A stretch of DNA of 64,000 nt, taken from the NCBI GenBank assembly GCA_001414325.1, contig LLKB01000001.1, positions 186,001-250,000 on the forward strand. The letters run 5' to 3'. The notes under the pieces are model-generated. The model did not search any database. It was given only the letters and a program-made list of their open reading frames with translations, and was not told the origin of the DNA. The position numbers and the translations under genes were made by a program. The number at the start of each line of letters is the position of its first letter. Positions within the stretch are counted from its first letter, which is position 1. Source of the stretch: Butyribacter intestini. GTDB lineage: Bacteria; Bacillota; Clostridia; Lachnospirales; Lachnospiraceae. Shown here in pieces: positions 26,723-34,907 of this stretch.

Positions 26723-27401
26723 TTCCCCACACCACCTTTAAATATTTTGGCTCGCTTGGATTTATTTCAATCTTTTCGCGAATTCGTCTTATATGTACCA
26801 TAACCGTATTTTCAACACTGTAGGCAGTTTCATTCCATATATGTTCATATATTTCTTCTGCTGAAAATACCCGTCCAAGATTGTGCATAAGATAATTGAC
26901 AATCTTGTATTCTTTTGCCGTAAGCTTAACTGCCCCGCCATCGACAAAAAGCTGTTTTTTTGTGACATTCAGTTCAAGACCGAGATTAGTTATGATTTCT
27001 TCGTTTGAAGAAATATTGCCGTATGAACCGAGTTTTAAGTATCTCCTTGTCTGTGACTTTACTCTTGCCAGAAGCTCTGACGGAGCATACGGTTTTGATA
27101 TATAATCATCCGCACCCATTGAAAGACCGAGAACAATATCACTTTCCTGCGTTTTTGCTGACAGCAATATAATAGGAATGTTTTTTTCGTTTCGTATCTT
27201 CATGGTAGTTGTAAGTCCGTCCTGATTTGGCATCATAATGTCAAGTATTATGAGATGAACCGTATTCTGATTTAAAATATCTATAGCATCTAAACCGTCA
27301 TAAGCCTTTAAGGTTTTGTAACCCTCGCTTTCTAACAGTTTGCATATAGCATTAACAATTTCTCTGTCATCATCAACGACAAGTATATTTATAGTTTCCA
27401 T
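26694..27401 (-). CDS. OmpR-family response regulator
   Basis: Response regulator of 235 residues. Receiver about 1-120 with Asp9/Asp10/Asp11 and phospho-acceptor Asp54 in LIILDIMMPNQDG, and Lys in ISKPYAPSE. Winged helix about 135-232 with VKLTAKEYKIVNYLMHN and VMVHIRRIREKIE. The start has AAAGGAGATTCC. It is the first gene of a two-gene unit with the kinase. The promoter must lie in the 306-bp gap 27402-27707 shared with the divergent DUF4143 ATPase gene, but I cannot place it firmly. Confidence 0.93.
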   Translation of the reverse strand: METINILVVDDDREIVNAICKLLESEGYKTLKAYDGLDAIDILNQNTVHLIILDIMMPNQDGLTTTMKIRNEKNIPIILLSAKTQESDIVLGLSMGADDYISKPYAPSELLARVKSQTRRYLKLGSYGNISSNEEIITNLGLELNVTKKQLFVDGGAVKLTAKEYKIVNYLMHNLGRVFSAEEIYEHIWNETAYSVENTVMVHIRRIREKIEINPSEPKYLKVVWGIGYKIEKYN

Positions 27402-27626
27402 AGGAATCTCCTTTGCTTAAGCTTAAGTATGATTATATATTAAACTAAAAGTCTGATATTTTCCAAAGATATTTCTTACGAATTTCTTAAATGATGATGT
27501 ATTGTGGAAGTTTTTTATTTACCGGACCAGAGTCAGCCGACAGCTTTTTTATTTACAAAAATTGTAGAAAAGATATTCATGCCAAATAATGTAGAAAATA
27601 TAAAAATATTCGTGTAAAATAATGTT

Positions 27627-27668
27627 AAAATTCCTGTAAAAATCATTGATTTTCACAGGAATTTTATT
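27627..27668 (+). terminator. Strong hairpin upstream of the DUF4143 ATPase gene
   Basis: AAAATTCCTGTAAAAAT pairs with ATTTTCACAGGAATTTT (one mismatch). Because the flanking genes diverge, it does not end an annotated gene. It may end a small transcript, or act as a leader hairpin for the gene at 27708. Confidence 0.5.
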
Positions 27669-27707
27669 TATACTATAGTCAGTATCTTTGAGAACGGGGG
27701 GCTGGTT

Positions 27708-29003
27708 ATGTATAGGAAGATTGCAGAATTTTTAGAAAATTGGAAAGAAAGCGAGCATCGTAAGCCGCTTATTTTACAGGGAGCAAGGCAGGTTGGCAAG
27801 ACATATTCCATACTTGAGTTTGGGCGTACAAATTATGAAAATGTCGCTTATTTTAATTTTGAGACTAATCCGAAATTAAATGAAACTTTTGAGGAAAATA
27901 TCAGTCCGGATTATCTTATACCGATTTTATCACATATTGCAGGACAGACTATTATAAGAGAAAAAACGCTTATAGTGTTTGACGAAGTGCAGCTTTGCGA
28001 GAGGGCATTGACTTCTTTGAAATATTTTTGTGAGGATGCTCCTGATTATCATATAATCGTGGCAGGGAGTCTGCTTGGTGTAGCAGTCAACAGGGCAAAG
28101 TTTTCGTTTCCGGTCGGAAAGGTGGATATGAAAACTCTTTATCCTATGGATATGGAAGAATTTATGTTGGCTATGGGGGAGGATAGTCTTGTAGAAAAGA
28201 TAAGAGAGTGCTTCGAGACAGACAGTCCGATGCCGTCGGCACTACATGATGCAGCAATGCAGTTATACCGCCAATATCTTGTGGTTGGTGGGATGCCTGA
28301 ATGTGTAATGCTTTTTAAAGAAACTAGGGATTATATACTTGTTCGTCATACACAGGACACGATACTTGCAAGTTATCTGAATGATATGAGTAAGTATAAT
28401 AATTTGAATGAAATCAAAAAAACAAGGCTTGCATATGATAATATCACTGTCCAGCTTTCAAAGAGGAATACACGCTTTCAATATAAACTTATTAAGAAAG
28501 GCGGACGGGCTTCCGAGTTTGAAAATGCTATTGAATGGCTTTGTCTGTCCGGTATAGTATCGCAGGTTTACAAGGTGGAGCAGATTAAAAAGCCGTTAGA
28601 AAATTATCGTGATATTGATGCTTTTAAAATTTATGTATCGGATTTGGGACTGCTTTGTGCAAAAAAAGATTTGGCTGCGAACGATATTTTATATATGGTG
28701 GAGGAACTTAATGATTTTAAGGGCGGTATGGCAGAAAATTATGTCAATGTGCAGCTTAGCATAAATGGTTATAACACATATTATTGGGAGTCGGCGCGTG
28801 GAGCTGAGGTGGATTTTATTATTCAGCGTGACGGCAGACTTATTCCTATAGAGGTGAAATCAGCTGACAATACCAGAGCAAAGAGTTTAAAAATTTATAT
28901 GGACACTTATAAGCCTGGCTATGCCATAAAGATTTCAGCAAAGAATTTTGCATTTGAGGATAATAAAAAAATTGTTCCATTGTATGCGGCATTTTGCATC
29001 TAA
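27708..29003 (+). CDS. AAA_14 / DUF4143 family ATPase
   Basis: Protein of 431 residues. N-terminal AAA domain with Walker A QGARQVGKT (near residue 19-28), Walker-B-like LIVFDEVQLCERA and the AGSLLGV sensor. C-terminal DUF4143 domain (about 205-370) ends in a PD-(D/E)XK-like block: YYWESARGAEVDFIIQRDGRLIPIEVKSADN. The family is widespread, often in several copies, and has no agreed function. It is a single gene with GGGGG before the ATG. The ATPase fragment at 29170 follows it. Confidence 0.88.
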   Translation: MYRKIAEFLENWKESEHRKPLILQGARQVGKTYSILEFGRTNYENVAYFNFETNPKLNETFEENISPDYLIPILSHIAGQTIIREKTLIVFDEVQLCERALTSLKYFCEDAPDYHIIVAGSLLGVAVNRAKFSFPVGKVDMKTLYPMDMEEFMLAMGEDSLVEKIRECFETDSPMPSALHDAAMQLYRQYLVVGGMPECVMLFKETRDYILVRHTQDTILASYLNDMSKYNNLNEIKKTRLAYDNITVQLSKRNTRFQYKLIKKGGRASEFENAIEWLCLSGIVSQVYKVEQIKKPLENYRDIDAFKIYVSDLGLLCAKKDLAANDILYMVEELNDFKGGMAENYVNVQLSINGYNTYYWESARGAEVDFIIQRDGRLIPIEVKSADNTRAKSLKIYMDTYKPGYAIKISAKNFAFEDNKKIVPLYAAFCI

Positions 29004-29169
29004 TTGTAAATTTTATAACTACAAATATCAAAATAAAATATAACATTATTATATATTGTTATGTTATACTTAACAAAAGAGAAATAAGATGTCGGATAAC
29101 CAAAACTGTTTGGAGGTGGCAAGATGGGGAGATTTGTAAATCCGGGCAATGTTTAAGGGTAGTGAGCTG

Positions 29170-29695
29170 TATGATGAAAGAAAAGTTTAAAAGCTACTGG
29201 TCGCAGACCGGAACTTATGAAGCGGTAGTTCCGTTGATAAATATGGATTTTGACGGCTTGAGGTCATCAGTGATTGAGATGCTTTCGGGAAATGCTGCCC
29301 CGGTTGATATATCATCTTTTCAGAATGATGCGGTTAATTTTACAAATAAGGACGATATACTGACATATCTTATTCATCTTGGTTATCTTGGGTATGATGA
29401 GGATAAAAGGATAGCGTTTATTCCAAATGAGGAGATAAGACAGGAATTTACAAAAGCGGTCAAAAGGAAACAGTGGAATGAACTGATTGAATTTCAGAAA
29501 AAATCGGATGAATTATTAAATGCAACGCTTGATTTAGAAGAAGATGCCGTGGCTGAACTGATTGAGCAGGTTCACATGGAGTATGCTTCTTCTATACGGT
29601 ATAATGACGAAAATTCTTTGAGCAGTGTTCTGACGATAGGTTATCTGAGTGCCATGAAATATTATTTTAAGCCTGTAAGACAATTTAATCAATGA
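29170..29695 (+). pseudogene. Fragment of an AAA/DUF1703-type protein
   Basis: About 175 residues from KEKFKSYWSQTGTYEAV to KYYFKPVRQFNQ match in pattern the region between the ATPase core and the nuclease domain of proteins like that at 12457. YWSQTG is the usual block after the Walker B part, and LSAMKYYFKPVR the block just before the nuclease motif. Walker A and PD-(D/E)XK are both missing, the frame upstream (28994-29160) has no likeness to the family, and no Shine-Dalgarno is seen. I read it as a gene that has lost both ends. Confidence 0.7.
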
Positions 29696-29731
29696 TTATG
29701 ATAGTTGTTTAACAATTACCTATATAAAATA

Positions 29732-29771
29732 AACAGCGGCAGGAGTAACACAGTACTCCTGCCGTTGTTTT
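29732..29771. terminator. Bidirectional terminator between the fragment and thrS
   Basis: AACAGCGGCAGGAGTA pairs with TACTCCTGCCGTTGTT. T-rich tracts lie on both sides, serving the rightward fragment and leftward thrS. Confidence 0.9.
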
Positions 29772-29794
29772 GTGTATTTTAAGCTCAGTTATTA

Positions 29795-31567
29795 CTACAT
29801 CCCGATATGTGTTCTGAGTTTGCCCTTAATCTCAGTGTCAAGTTTCTCAACAAACTCATCGAGTGGAAGAACAGTAGTCTTTTTCTCACCGTGGAGACGG
29901 AATGAAACTGTTCTTTCGTCTTTCTCATTAAATCCGACAACGAGAAGATAAGGTACTTTCTGAATCTGTCCTTCACGCATACGGTAACCGAGTTTTTCTG
30001 AACGGTCATCGAGGTCTACACGGACTTTGTTTGCTTTGAGTGCGTCACATATTTCTTTTGCGTAAGCGTTAAGTGAGTCATCATCTGTCTTAACAGGCAT
30101 TACACGAACCTGCACAGGAGCAAGCCATGTAGGAAGATTTCCTTTTGTCTCCTCAAGAATGTATGCCATAAAGCGGTCGAGTGAACCAAGTATTGCACGG
30201 TGAAGTACAACAGGTGTTTTCTTTTCGCCGTCTCTGTCAATGTATGAGAGGTTGAATTTTGCAGGGAGACAGAAGTCAAGCTGGCAGGTAGAAAGTGTAA
30301 TCTCATTTCCGACAGCAGGCTGAACATTAACATCAAGTTTAGGTCCGTAGAAAGCAGCCTCTCCGATTTCCTCAGTATATTCAATGCCGAGTCCGTTCAT
30401 TACGTCACGAAGTGCAGATTCTGCCTTGTTCCACATCTCATCATCATCGTGGTATTTTTCTTTGTTCTCAGGGTCGCGAAGTGAGAGTACACAGCGGTAA
30501 TTTTCAATACCAAAGTCTTTGTATGTGCTGAAAATGAGGTCTACAACCTTTGTAAACTCATCTTTTATCTGTTCAGGTGTTACAAAGAGATGGGCATCGT
30601 TCTGGCAGAAATGTCTTCCACGCTCAATTCCCTTTAATGTTCCGCTTGATTCATAACGGAAGTCATGTGCAATCTCACCGATGCGAATAGGGAGGTCTTT
30701 ATATGAATGTCTTTTGTTTGCATATATCATCATGTGGTGAGGACAGTTCATCGGACGAAGTACAAATGATTCACCTTCCATTTCCATAGGAGGGAACATA
30801 TTTTCTTTGTAGTGATCCCAATGACCTGATGTTTTGTAGAGGTTTACTGTACCTACACATGGAGTCATAACATGGAGATAACCGAGGTCTCTTTCTTTAT
30901 CTTTAATGTAGTTTTCAAGTTCCTGCCAGATTGTATATCCCTTTGGTAAGAACATAGGAAGTCCGCGGCCTACAAGGTCATCGACCATGAAAAGGTTCAT
31001 GTCTTTACCAATTTTTCTGTGGTCTCTCTCTTTTGCTTCTTCGAGAAGTGTGAGGTGATTTTCAAGTTCCTCTGGAGTTGGGAAACATACACCGTAAATT
31101 CTCTGGAGAACCTTATTGTTGCTGTCACCTTTCCAGTAAGCACCTGAATGGCGGATAAGCTTAAAGTTGCGGCAGAGCTTTACATTGTCTACATGAGGTC
31201 CGCGGCAGAGATCTGTGAAATCGCCCTGGTCGTAAACCGTAATATTTCCATCCTCAAGGTCAGAGATGAGGTCAAGTTTATATTCATCGTCCTTAAACAT
31301 CTCTAAGGCTTCTGCTTTAGAAACTTCTCGGCGGAAAATCTTCTTTCCTGATTTTGCGATTTTTTTCATTTCTTTTTCAATCTTAGCGATGTCATCATCA
31401 TGGATAACATCCTCGCCGAGATCTACATCATAGTAAAATCCCTCAGCTACTACAGGTCCAACCCAGAATTTTGCCTGTGGGTAAATATGTTTGATAGCCT
31501 GTGCCATAAGATGAGCACATGAATGGTTTAATGTGTTTAACTGTTCGTCATTTTTAAAGTTTACCAT
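29795..31567 (-). CDS. thrS: Threonine-tRNA ligase
   Basis: Class II aminoacyl-tRNA synthetase of 590 residues that charges tRNA-Thr. The editing domain has HSCAHLMAQA near the N-terminus and LCRGPH. The catalytic core has motif 2 FRYESSGTLKGIERGRHF, zinc ligands in RPMNCPHHMM and motif 3 HRAILGSLDRF. The C-terminal anticodon-binding domain has YRMREGQIQKVPYLLVVG. The usual N-terminal TGS domain is absent, so the protein begins at the editing domain. The ATG at 31567 has AAAGGAGAT; the frame open to 31603 runs into the leader terminator. Expression is controlled by a Thr T-box. Confidence 0.97.
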   Translation of the reverse strand: MVNFKNDEQLNTLNHSCAHLMAQAIKHIYPQAKFWVGPVVAEGFYYDVDLGEDVIHDDDIAKIEKEMKKIAKSGKKIFRREVSKAEALEMFKDDEYKLDLISDLEDGNITVYDQGDFTDLCRGPHVDNVKLCRNFKLIRHSGAYWKGDSNNKVLQRIYGVCFPTPEELENHLTLLEEAKERDHRKIGKDMNLFMVDDLVGRGLPMFLPKGYTIWQELENYIKDKERDLGYLHVMTPCVGTVNLYKTSGHWDHYKENMFPPMEMEGESFVLRPMNCPHHMMIYANKRHSYKDLPIRIGEIAHDFRYESSGTLKGIERGRHFCQNDAHLFVTPEQIKDEFTKVVDLIFSTYKDFGIENYRCVLSLRDPENKEKYHDDDEMWNKAESALRDVMNGLGIEYTEEIGEAAFYGPKLDVNVQPAVGNEITLSTCQLDFCLPAKFNLSYIDRDGEKKTPVVLHRAILGSLDRFMAYILEETKGNLPTWLAPVQVRVMPVKTDDDSLNAYAKEICDALKANKVRVDLDDRSEKLGYRMREGQIQKVPYLLVVGFNEKDERTVSFRLHGEKKTTVLPLDEFVEKLDTEIKGKLRTHIGM

Positions 31568-31602
31568 TGATTTTATCTCCTTTTTTGATTTTTGGGAAAA
31601 CA

Positions 31603-31910
31603 AAAAACACCTTTAGATATAATATAATCATATCTAAGGGTGCTTACGCACGTTTCCACCTTAATTTTTAACTCAGAAAAGTACATCCGTTTAAATTATG
31701 CTAATAACATCAATTAAATAATTGGAATGTCTTTTACAGCTTATAACGCAGCTACACGGTCACGCTTCAAAATATTTTGAGATAAATATTTCTTCTACGC
31801 ACGGCTCGGGAGTGGTTTTCATGAAATCTGCCCATAAACGGCTTACAGCAAAATGCCGTTCTCTCTGGATGGCAGGATAACATTACTTGTTCCGTCATCG
31901 CCTTTAAAAA
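31603..31910 (-). promoter_or_regulatory. T-box riboswitch (Thr specifier) of thrS
   Basis: Read on the minus strand, stem I starts with GGCGATGACGGAACAAGTA and has AGAGAGAACGG. The specifier ACC (minus complement of 31814-31816) lies in GAAAACCACTCC. The T-box AAGGTGGAAACGTGCG is at 31647-31662. The terminator is CACCCTTAGATAT with ATATCTAAAGGTG followed by TTTTTTG at 31603-31642. Uncharged tRNA-Thr should stabilise the antiterminator and turn on thrS. Confidence 0.92.
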
Positions 31911-31965
31911 TATATAAATATTTGTCTGCTACATATTTAGCAATGTTCTTTGAAAAACTTCATTT

Positions 31966-31994
31966 ATTTTAACATAAAGTTTTTGCAAATTCAA
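31966..31994 (-). promoter_or_regulatory. thrS promoter
   Basis: On the minus strand, TTGAAT and TAAAAT are separated by 17 bp, about 60 bp before stem I of the T-box. Confidence 0.7.
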
Positions 31995-32006
31995 TAGGTT
32001 AATTTG

Positions 32007-32090
32007 TCTGTTACCATAAAAAGGTACTTAACAATACAATGAACAAGCTCATTGTATTGCCAATTATCTTTTTATGGCTGAACTGTTACT
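32007..32090. repeat. Family C palindromic repeat
   Basis: Ends CTGTTACCATAAAAAGGTA and TCTTTTTATGGCTGAACTG face each other. The inner AACAATACAATGA / TCATTGTATTG arms make a long hairpin. Same ends as 41140 and 1331. Confidence 0.8.
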
Positions 32091-32178
32091 TTTTATGTGC
32101 ATAATAAAACAGAAATTTCCACATAATAACTTCAAAGCATATTCATAGAAAAAAAGAAATGGAGGAAATAACCGGGAT

Positions 32179-32724
32179 ATGAAAGCAACGGGAATTGTAC
32201 GAAGAATAGATGATTTAGGAAGAGTTGTTATTCCAAAGGAGATAAGGCGTACTTTGCGTATCAGAGAGGGAGATCCGCTGGAGATATATACTGACAGAGA
32301 AGGAGAGGTTATTCTTAAAAAATATTCGATGATAGGCGATATAGGACAGTTTGCAAAACAATATGCTGATGCACTGTCACAGACAACAGGTTATCTTGTA
32401 ATAGTGACGGACAGGGATATGGTTATTGCGGCTTCGAGCGGAGTGAAAAAAGATATGGTGGGAAAGCATATAAGCAGGGAACTTGAAAAGGCAGCTCTTG
32501 ACAGAAAGATAATCCTGACAGACAGCAGTAAAAAGGAGTTTTGCAGGGTGGCAGATGACATGGAGGGAGATTATATTGAAGCAATAGCTCCTATTATATG
32601 TAATGGTGATGTGGCAGGTTCTATTGTTTTTCTTAATAAAAATACAGAACGAAAATTTGGGGAAACAGAGCAAAAAATGATAGCTGTTGCGGCAAGTTTT
32701 TTAGGCAAACAGATGGAGGGGTGA
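32179..32724 (+). CDS. spoVT: Stage V sporulation protein T
   Basis: Transcription factor of 181 residues, near the usual SpoVT length. The N-terminal AbrB/SpoVT swapped-hairpin DNA-binding domain (about 1-50) reads MKATGIVRRIDDLGRVVIPK. The C-terminal GAF-like domain (about 55-180) ends VAASFLGKQME. In spore formers it adjusts forespore gene expression. The ATG has GGAGGAAATAACC upstream, a rather long spacing. It is followed by HU, as in several Firmicutes. Confidence 0.95.
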   Translation: MKATGIVRRIDDLGRVVIPKEIRRTLRIREGDPLEIYTDREGEVILKKYSMIGDIGQFAKQYADALSQTTGYLVIVTDRDMVIAASSGVKKDMVGKHISRELEKAALDRKIILTDSSKKEFCRVADDMEGDYIEAIAPIICNGDVAGSIVFLNKNTERKFGETEQKMIAVAASFLGKQMEG

Positions 32725-32785
32725 CATTAAATATGAAAAAAGGCTAAAAAACCTTGATTTTATGGGATTTTTAGCATAAAAAACC

Positions 32786-32814
32786 TTGACAAAAGGGGAT
32801 AATGAGGGTATAAA
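32786..32814 (+). promoter_or_regulatory. Promoter of the HU gene
   Basis: TTGACA at 32786 and TATAAA at 32809 are separated by 17 bp, about 50 bp before the ATG, with a strong GAGGAGGA ribosome site. Confidence 0.85.
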
Positions 32815-32863
32815 TAGATTTGTAAGTTTTTACGGAAATACAAATATCGAGGAGGATTTATCC

Positions 32864-33139
32864 ATGAACAAAACAGAGTTAGTAGCAGCTATAGCTGAAA
32901 AAGCAGAACTTTCAAAGAAAGATTCAGAAAAAGCTTTAAAGGCATTTATTGATGTGGTTACAGATGAATTAAAGGCTGGAGAGAAGATTCAGTTAGTAGG
33001 ATTCGGTACATTTGAAGTTGCTGAGAGAGCAGCAAGAGAAGGAAGAAACCCTACTACAGGTGCTACAATAAAGATTCCTGCTTCTAAGGCTCCTAAGTTT
33101 AAAGCTGGTAAGGCTTTAAAGGACGCTGTAAACAAATAA
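32864..33139 (+). CDS. hup: HU family DNA-binding protein
   Basis: Histone-like protein of 91 residues that bends and compacts DNA. It has the full HU pattern: [39 protein letters not shown] and [18 protein letters not shown]. The ATG at 32864 follows GAGGAGGA and the promoter at 32786, whose -35 lies on an upstream in-frame codon, ruling out the longer frame. It has its own terminator. Confidence 0.97.
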   Translation: MNKTELVAAIAEKAELSKKDSEKALKAFIDVVTDELKAGEKIQLVGFGTFEVAERAAREGRNPTTGATIKIPASKAPKFKAGKALKDAVNK

Positions 33140-33175
33140 GATAAGATTTGTATTTTGAGGCAGACTTGAATTTGA

Positions 33176-33252
33176 GGGCAGGTTCTAAGTACAACGAGTA
33201 ATTATAATATTCAAATATTTGATTTTCGTTGTATCTGAACCCGCCCTTTTTC
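33176..33252 (+). terminator. Intrinsic terminator after HU
   Basis: GGGCAGGTTC pairs with GAACCCGCCC (one mismatch) and ACAACGA with TCGTTGT inside; CTTTTTCT follows. Confidence 0.8.
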
Positions 33253-33352
33253 TAAAATATTGTGAAATATATTTTTGATACCCGTGATTTGTGTTTGGGC
33301 ACACACGACACAAATCTCATATGAAAAAATGTGTGCAGAAATGAGATATAGT
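33253..33352 (+). promoter_or_regulatory. Conserved leader with hairpin and possible pseudoknot before rqcP
   Basis: GATTTGTGT (33286-33294) pairs with ACACAAATC (33308-33316). The loop contains GCACACA (33299-33305), which can pair with TGTGTGC (33330-33336) just before the start region. A near copy, in the same relation to a start codon, lies at 51788-51882 on the minus strand. In the second copy the stem keeps pairing although some bases differ. No known riboswitch class is recognised. Confidence 0.6.
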
Positions 33353-33592
33353 ATGAGATTAGATAAATATTTAAAGGTTTCAAGACTTATCAAAAGAAGA
33401 CCGGTAGCAAATGAAGCGTGTGATGCCGGCAGGATTACGGTAAACGGAAAGGTTGCAAAAGCATCCTTGAATGTTAAACCGGGAGACATCATTGAGATAA
33501 GTTTTGGTGATAAACAGGTTAAAGTAGAGGTGCTTAGCATCGAGGAAACATATAATAAGGAAGCGGCAAAAGAGCTTTACAAAATGTTGTAA
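33353..33592 (+). CDS. rqcP: RNA-binding S4 domain protein RqcP
   Basis: Protein of 79 residues with a single S4 RNA-binding domain (MRLDKYLKVSRLIKRRPVANE, ACDAGRITVNGKVAK). RqcP (YabO, HslR-like) works with RqcH in ribosome-associated quality control, adding Ala tails to stalled nascent chains on 50S subunits. It stands just before yabP, as in Bacillus. No clear Shine-Dalgarno is seen; ATG 33353 matches the family start, and ATG 33341 is an alternative. The ribosome site region is part of the repeated leader element. Confidence 0.9.
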   Translation: MRLDKYLKVSRLIKRRPVANEACDAGRITVNGKVAKASLNVKPGDIIEISFGDKQVKVEVLSIEETYNKEAAKELYKML

Positions 33593-33615
33593 TAAAAAAC
33601 ACTCTCCGGCATATA

Positions 33616-33628
33616 TTGATTTATAAAA
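33616..33628 (+). repeat. 13-bp direct repeat flanking the family A element (left)
   Basis: TTGATTTATAAAA also occurs at 33843-33855, immediately outside the other end of the element, like a target duplication. Confidence 0.6.
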
Positions 33629-33842
33629 TAGGTAATTGCGAAACTAACTATATGTTGTGTCAATTGCACAGCTATAACAAATAATATCGTCGGCACGCTT
33701 TCGCTATGTTGTCGTTCGTAGCAGTACATAAATCAGCAAAAAACGCTGATTAAGTGCTGACGACGACAAAAATGCCGACTAACACTATTTGTTATATCTG
33801 CACAATTTAATCAAGATTTATGATAGTTTCGCAAACGCCTAA
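33629..33842. repeat. Family A element, long copy with nested insert
   Basis: Outer inverted ends TAGGTAATTGCGAAACTA and TAGTTTCGCAAACGCCTA. Inside lie CAATTGCACAG and CTGCACAATTTAATC, then a second inverted pair CTATAACAAATA / TATTTGTTATAT, and within that a palindrome bounded by GTCGGCA and TGCCGAC (33690-33780). No open reading frame. A non-autonomous, MITE-like element is the simplest reading. Confidence 0.75.
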
Positions 33843-33876
33843 TTGATTTATAAAAAGATGCAAGGAGGGTGTTTTT

Positions 33877-34182
33877 TTGGAAGAGAAAAGTTTACAGCGA
33901 CAGGGCGGTGTGGCAAAGGGAGTACATAAAGTGTATCTGAATGCACGAAAGTCGGCTGTTATGTCAGGGGTTAAGGATGTGCTTTCGTTTGATGCAAAGG
34001 AAGTATATTTAGAAACGGAACAGGGAGTTCTTCTTATAAAAGGTGACGAACTTCATGTAAACCGTCTTTCACTTGAAAAAGGTGAGGTTGATGTTGACGG
34101 CAGGATAGATAGTTTTGCGTATTCTGATGTTGAGGAAGCTGGAAAGAAAGCAGCATCATTTCTTGGGAGACTTTTTCAATGA
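33877..34182 (+). CDS. yabP: Sporulation protein YabP
   Basis: Protein of 101 residues of the YabP family, needed for spore coat/cortex formation in Bacillus. The pattern is typical: LNARKSAVMSGVKDVLSFDAKEVYLET and LLIKGDELHVNRLSLEKGEVDVDG. The start is a TTG at 33877, six T's after AAGGAGGGTG. It overlaps yabQ by 4 bp (ATGA), so the two are coupled. A family A element separates it from rqcP. Confidence 0.92.
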   Translation: MEEKSLQRQGGVAKGVHKVYLNARKSAVMSGVKDVLSFDAKEVYLETEQGVLLIKGDELHVNRLSLEKGEVDVDGRIDSFAYSDVEEAGKKAASFLGRLFQ

Positions 34183-34529
34183 GTGAGATTATACATGGAC
34201 AGGTTTTGTATCTGCTCGCAAGCACCTGCTGCGGCATGGTGTGTATGTTCTTGTACGGCTTTGTCAGGATTTTTGAATTATTTTTGAAAAAGAATATGAT
34301 TTTAAAGATAATCATTGATGTTTTATTCTGGATGGCACTGTCGATTCCCGTTTTTTATATTTTTTATGAGATAAATTCCGGAATAATAAGATGGTATGGT
34401 GTATTTATGCTATTTGCAGGGATGATTTTATATGAAAAGGGAATATATACTCCGGCAAAGAAAATTATTGAAAAAATCATAAAAAAGGTGTATGATAAGA
34501 ACATATTTAAAAGTCGTAAAAGCCTTTAG
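34179..34529 (+). CDS. yabQ: Spore cortex biosynthesis protein YabQ
   Basis: Membrane protein of 116 residues with three helices (about 8-30, 40-63, 68-88) and a basic C-terminal tail. The family works in spore cortex formation at the forespore membrane. It overlaps yabP by 4 bp and its 3' end lies just ahead of divIC, the order seen in Bacillus and Clostridia. Confidence 0.85.
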   Translation: MSEIIHGQVLYLLASTCCGMVCMFLYGFVRIFELFLKKNMILKIIIDVLFWMALSIPVFYIFYEINSGIIRWYGVFMLFAGMILYEKGIYTPAKKIIEKIIKKVYDKNIFKSRKSL

Positions 34530-34560
34530 AACAGGCGTTTGCGGAAAGGATGGTGATAAC

Positions 34561-34872
34561 ATGGCACGCCAGCATTATGGTCATAAAAAACATATGAATA
34601 AATTTACGATTACAGGGATTATAGTATTATGTGCAGTGCTTTGTTTTACTGTTCTTTATCATAAGTCAGCATTAGATGCAAAGTGCAGAGAGTACAAATC
34701 CCAGATTTCTGAACTTAAAAAAGAGAAAAAAAGTGTTGATGAACGCAAAGAAGATCTTAAAGAGTTTGAGAAGTATGTAGACACGGACGAGTATGTAGAG
34801 CAGATTGCGAGAGAGCGTCTGGGTCTGGTATATAAGGGTGAGGTTATCTTTGAACCTGATGACTCAAAGTGA
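34561..34872 (+). CDS. divIC: Septum formation initiator DivIC
   Basis: FtsB/DivIC family protein of 103 residues: a basic N-terminus, one membrane helix (about 17-37), then a coiled coil (about 40-75, CREYKSQISELKKEKKSV) and the family end TDEYVEQIARERLGLVYKGE. It joins FtsL and DivIB in the divisome. The ATG at 34561 follows AAGGATGGTGAT; the frame from 34492 overlaps yabQ and is not used. Confidence 0.92.
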   Translation: MARQHYGHKKHMNKFTITGIIVLCAVLCFTVLYHKSALDAKCREYKSQISELKKEKKSVDERKEDLKEFEKYVDTDEYVEQIARERLGLVYKGEVIFEPDDSK

Positions 34873-34907
34873 GCTAAGATTGCGAAACATTAAAATGACA
34901 TATTAAG

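Noticed and set aside
33253-33352. rqcP leader as a preQ1, SAM-II or fluoride riboswitch
   Set aside because: I compared it from memory with small pseudoknot riboswitches and found none of their conserved bases; downstream genes also do not fit.
33629-33842. Family A long copy as a phage attachment site or integron site
   Set aside because: No integrase, tRNA edge or gene cassette is nearby; the terminal inverted repeats and flanking direct repeat fit a small transposable element better.
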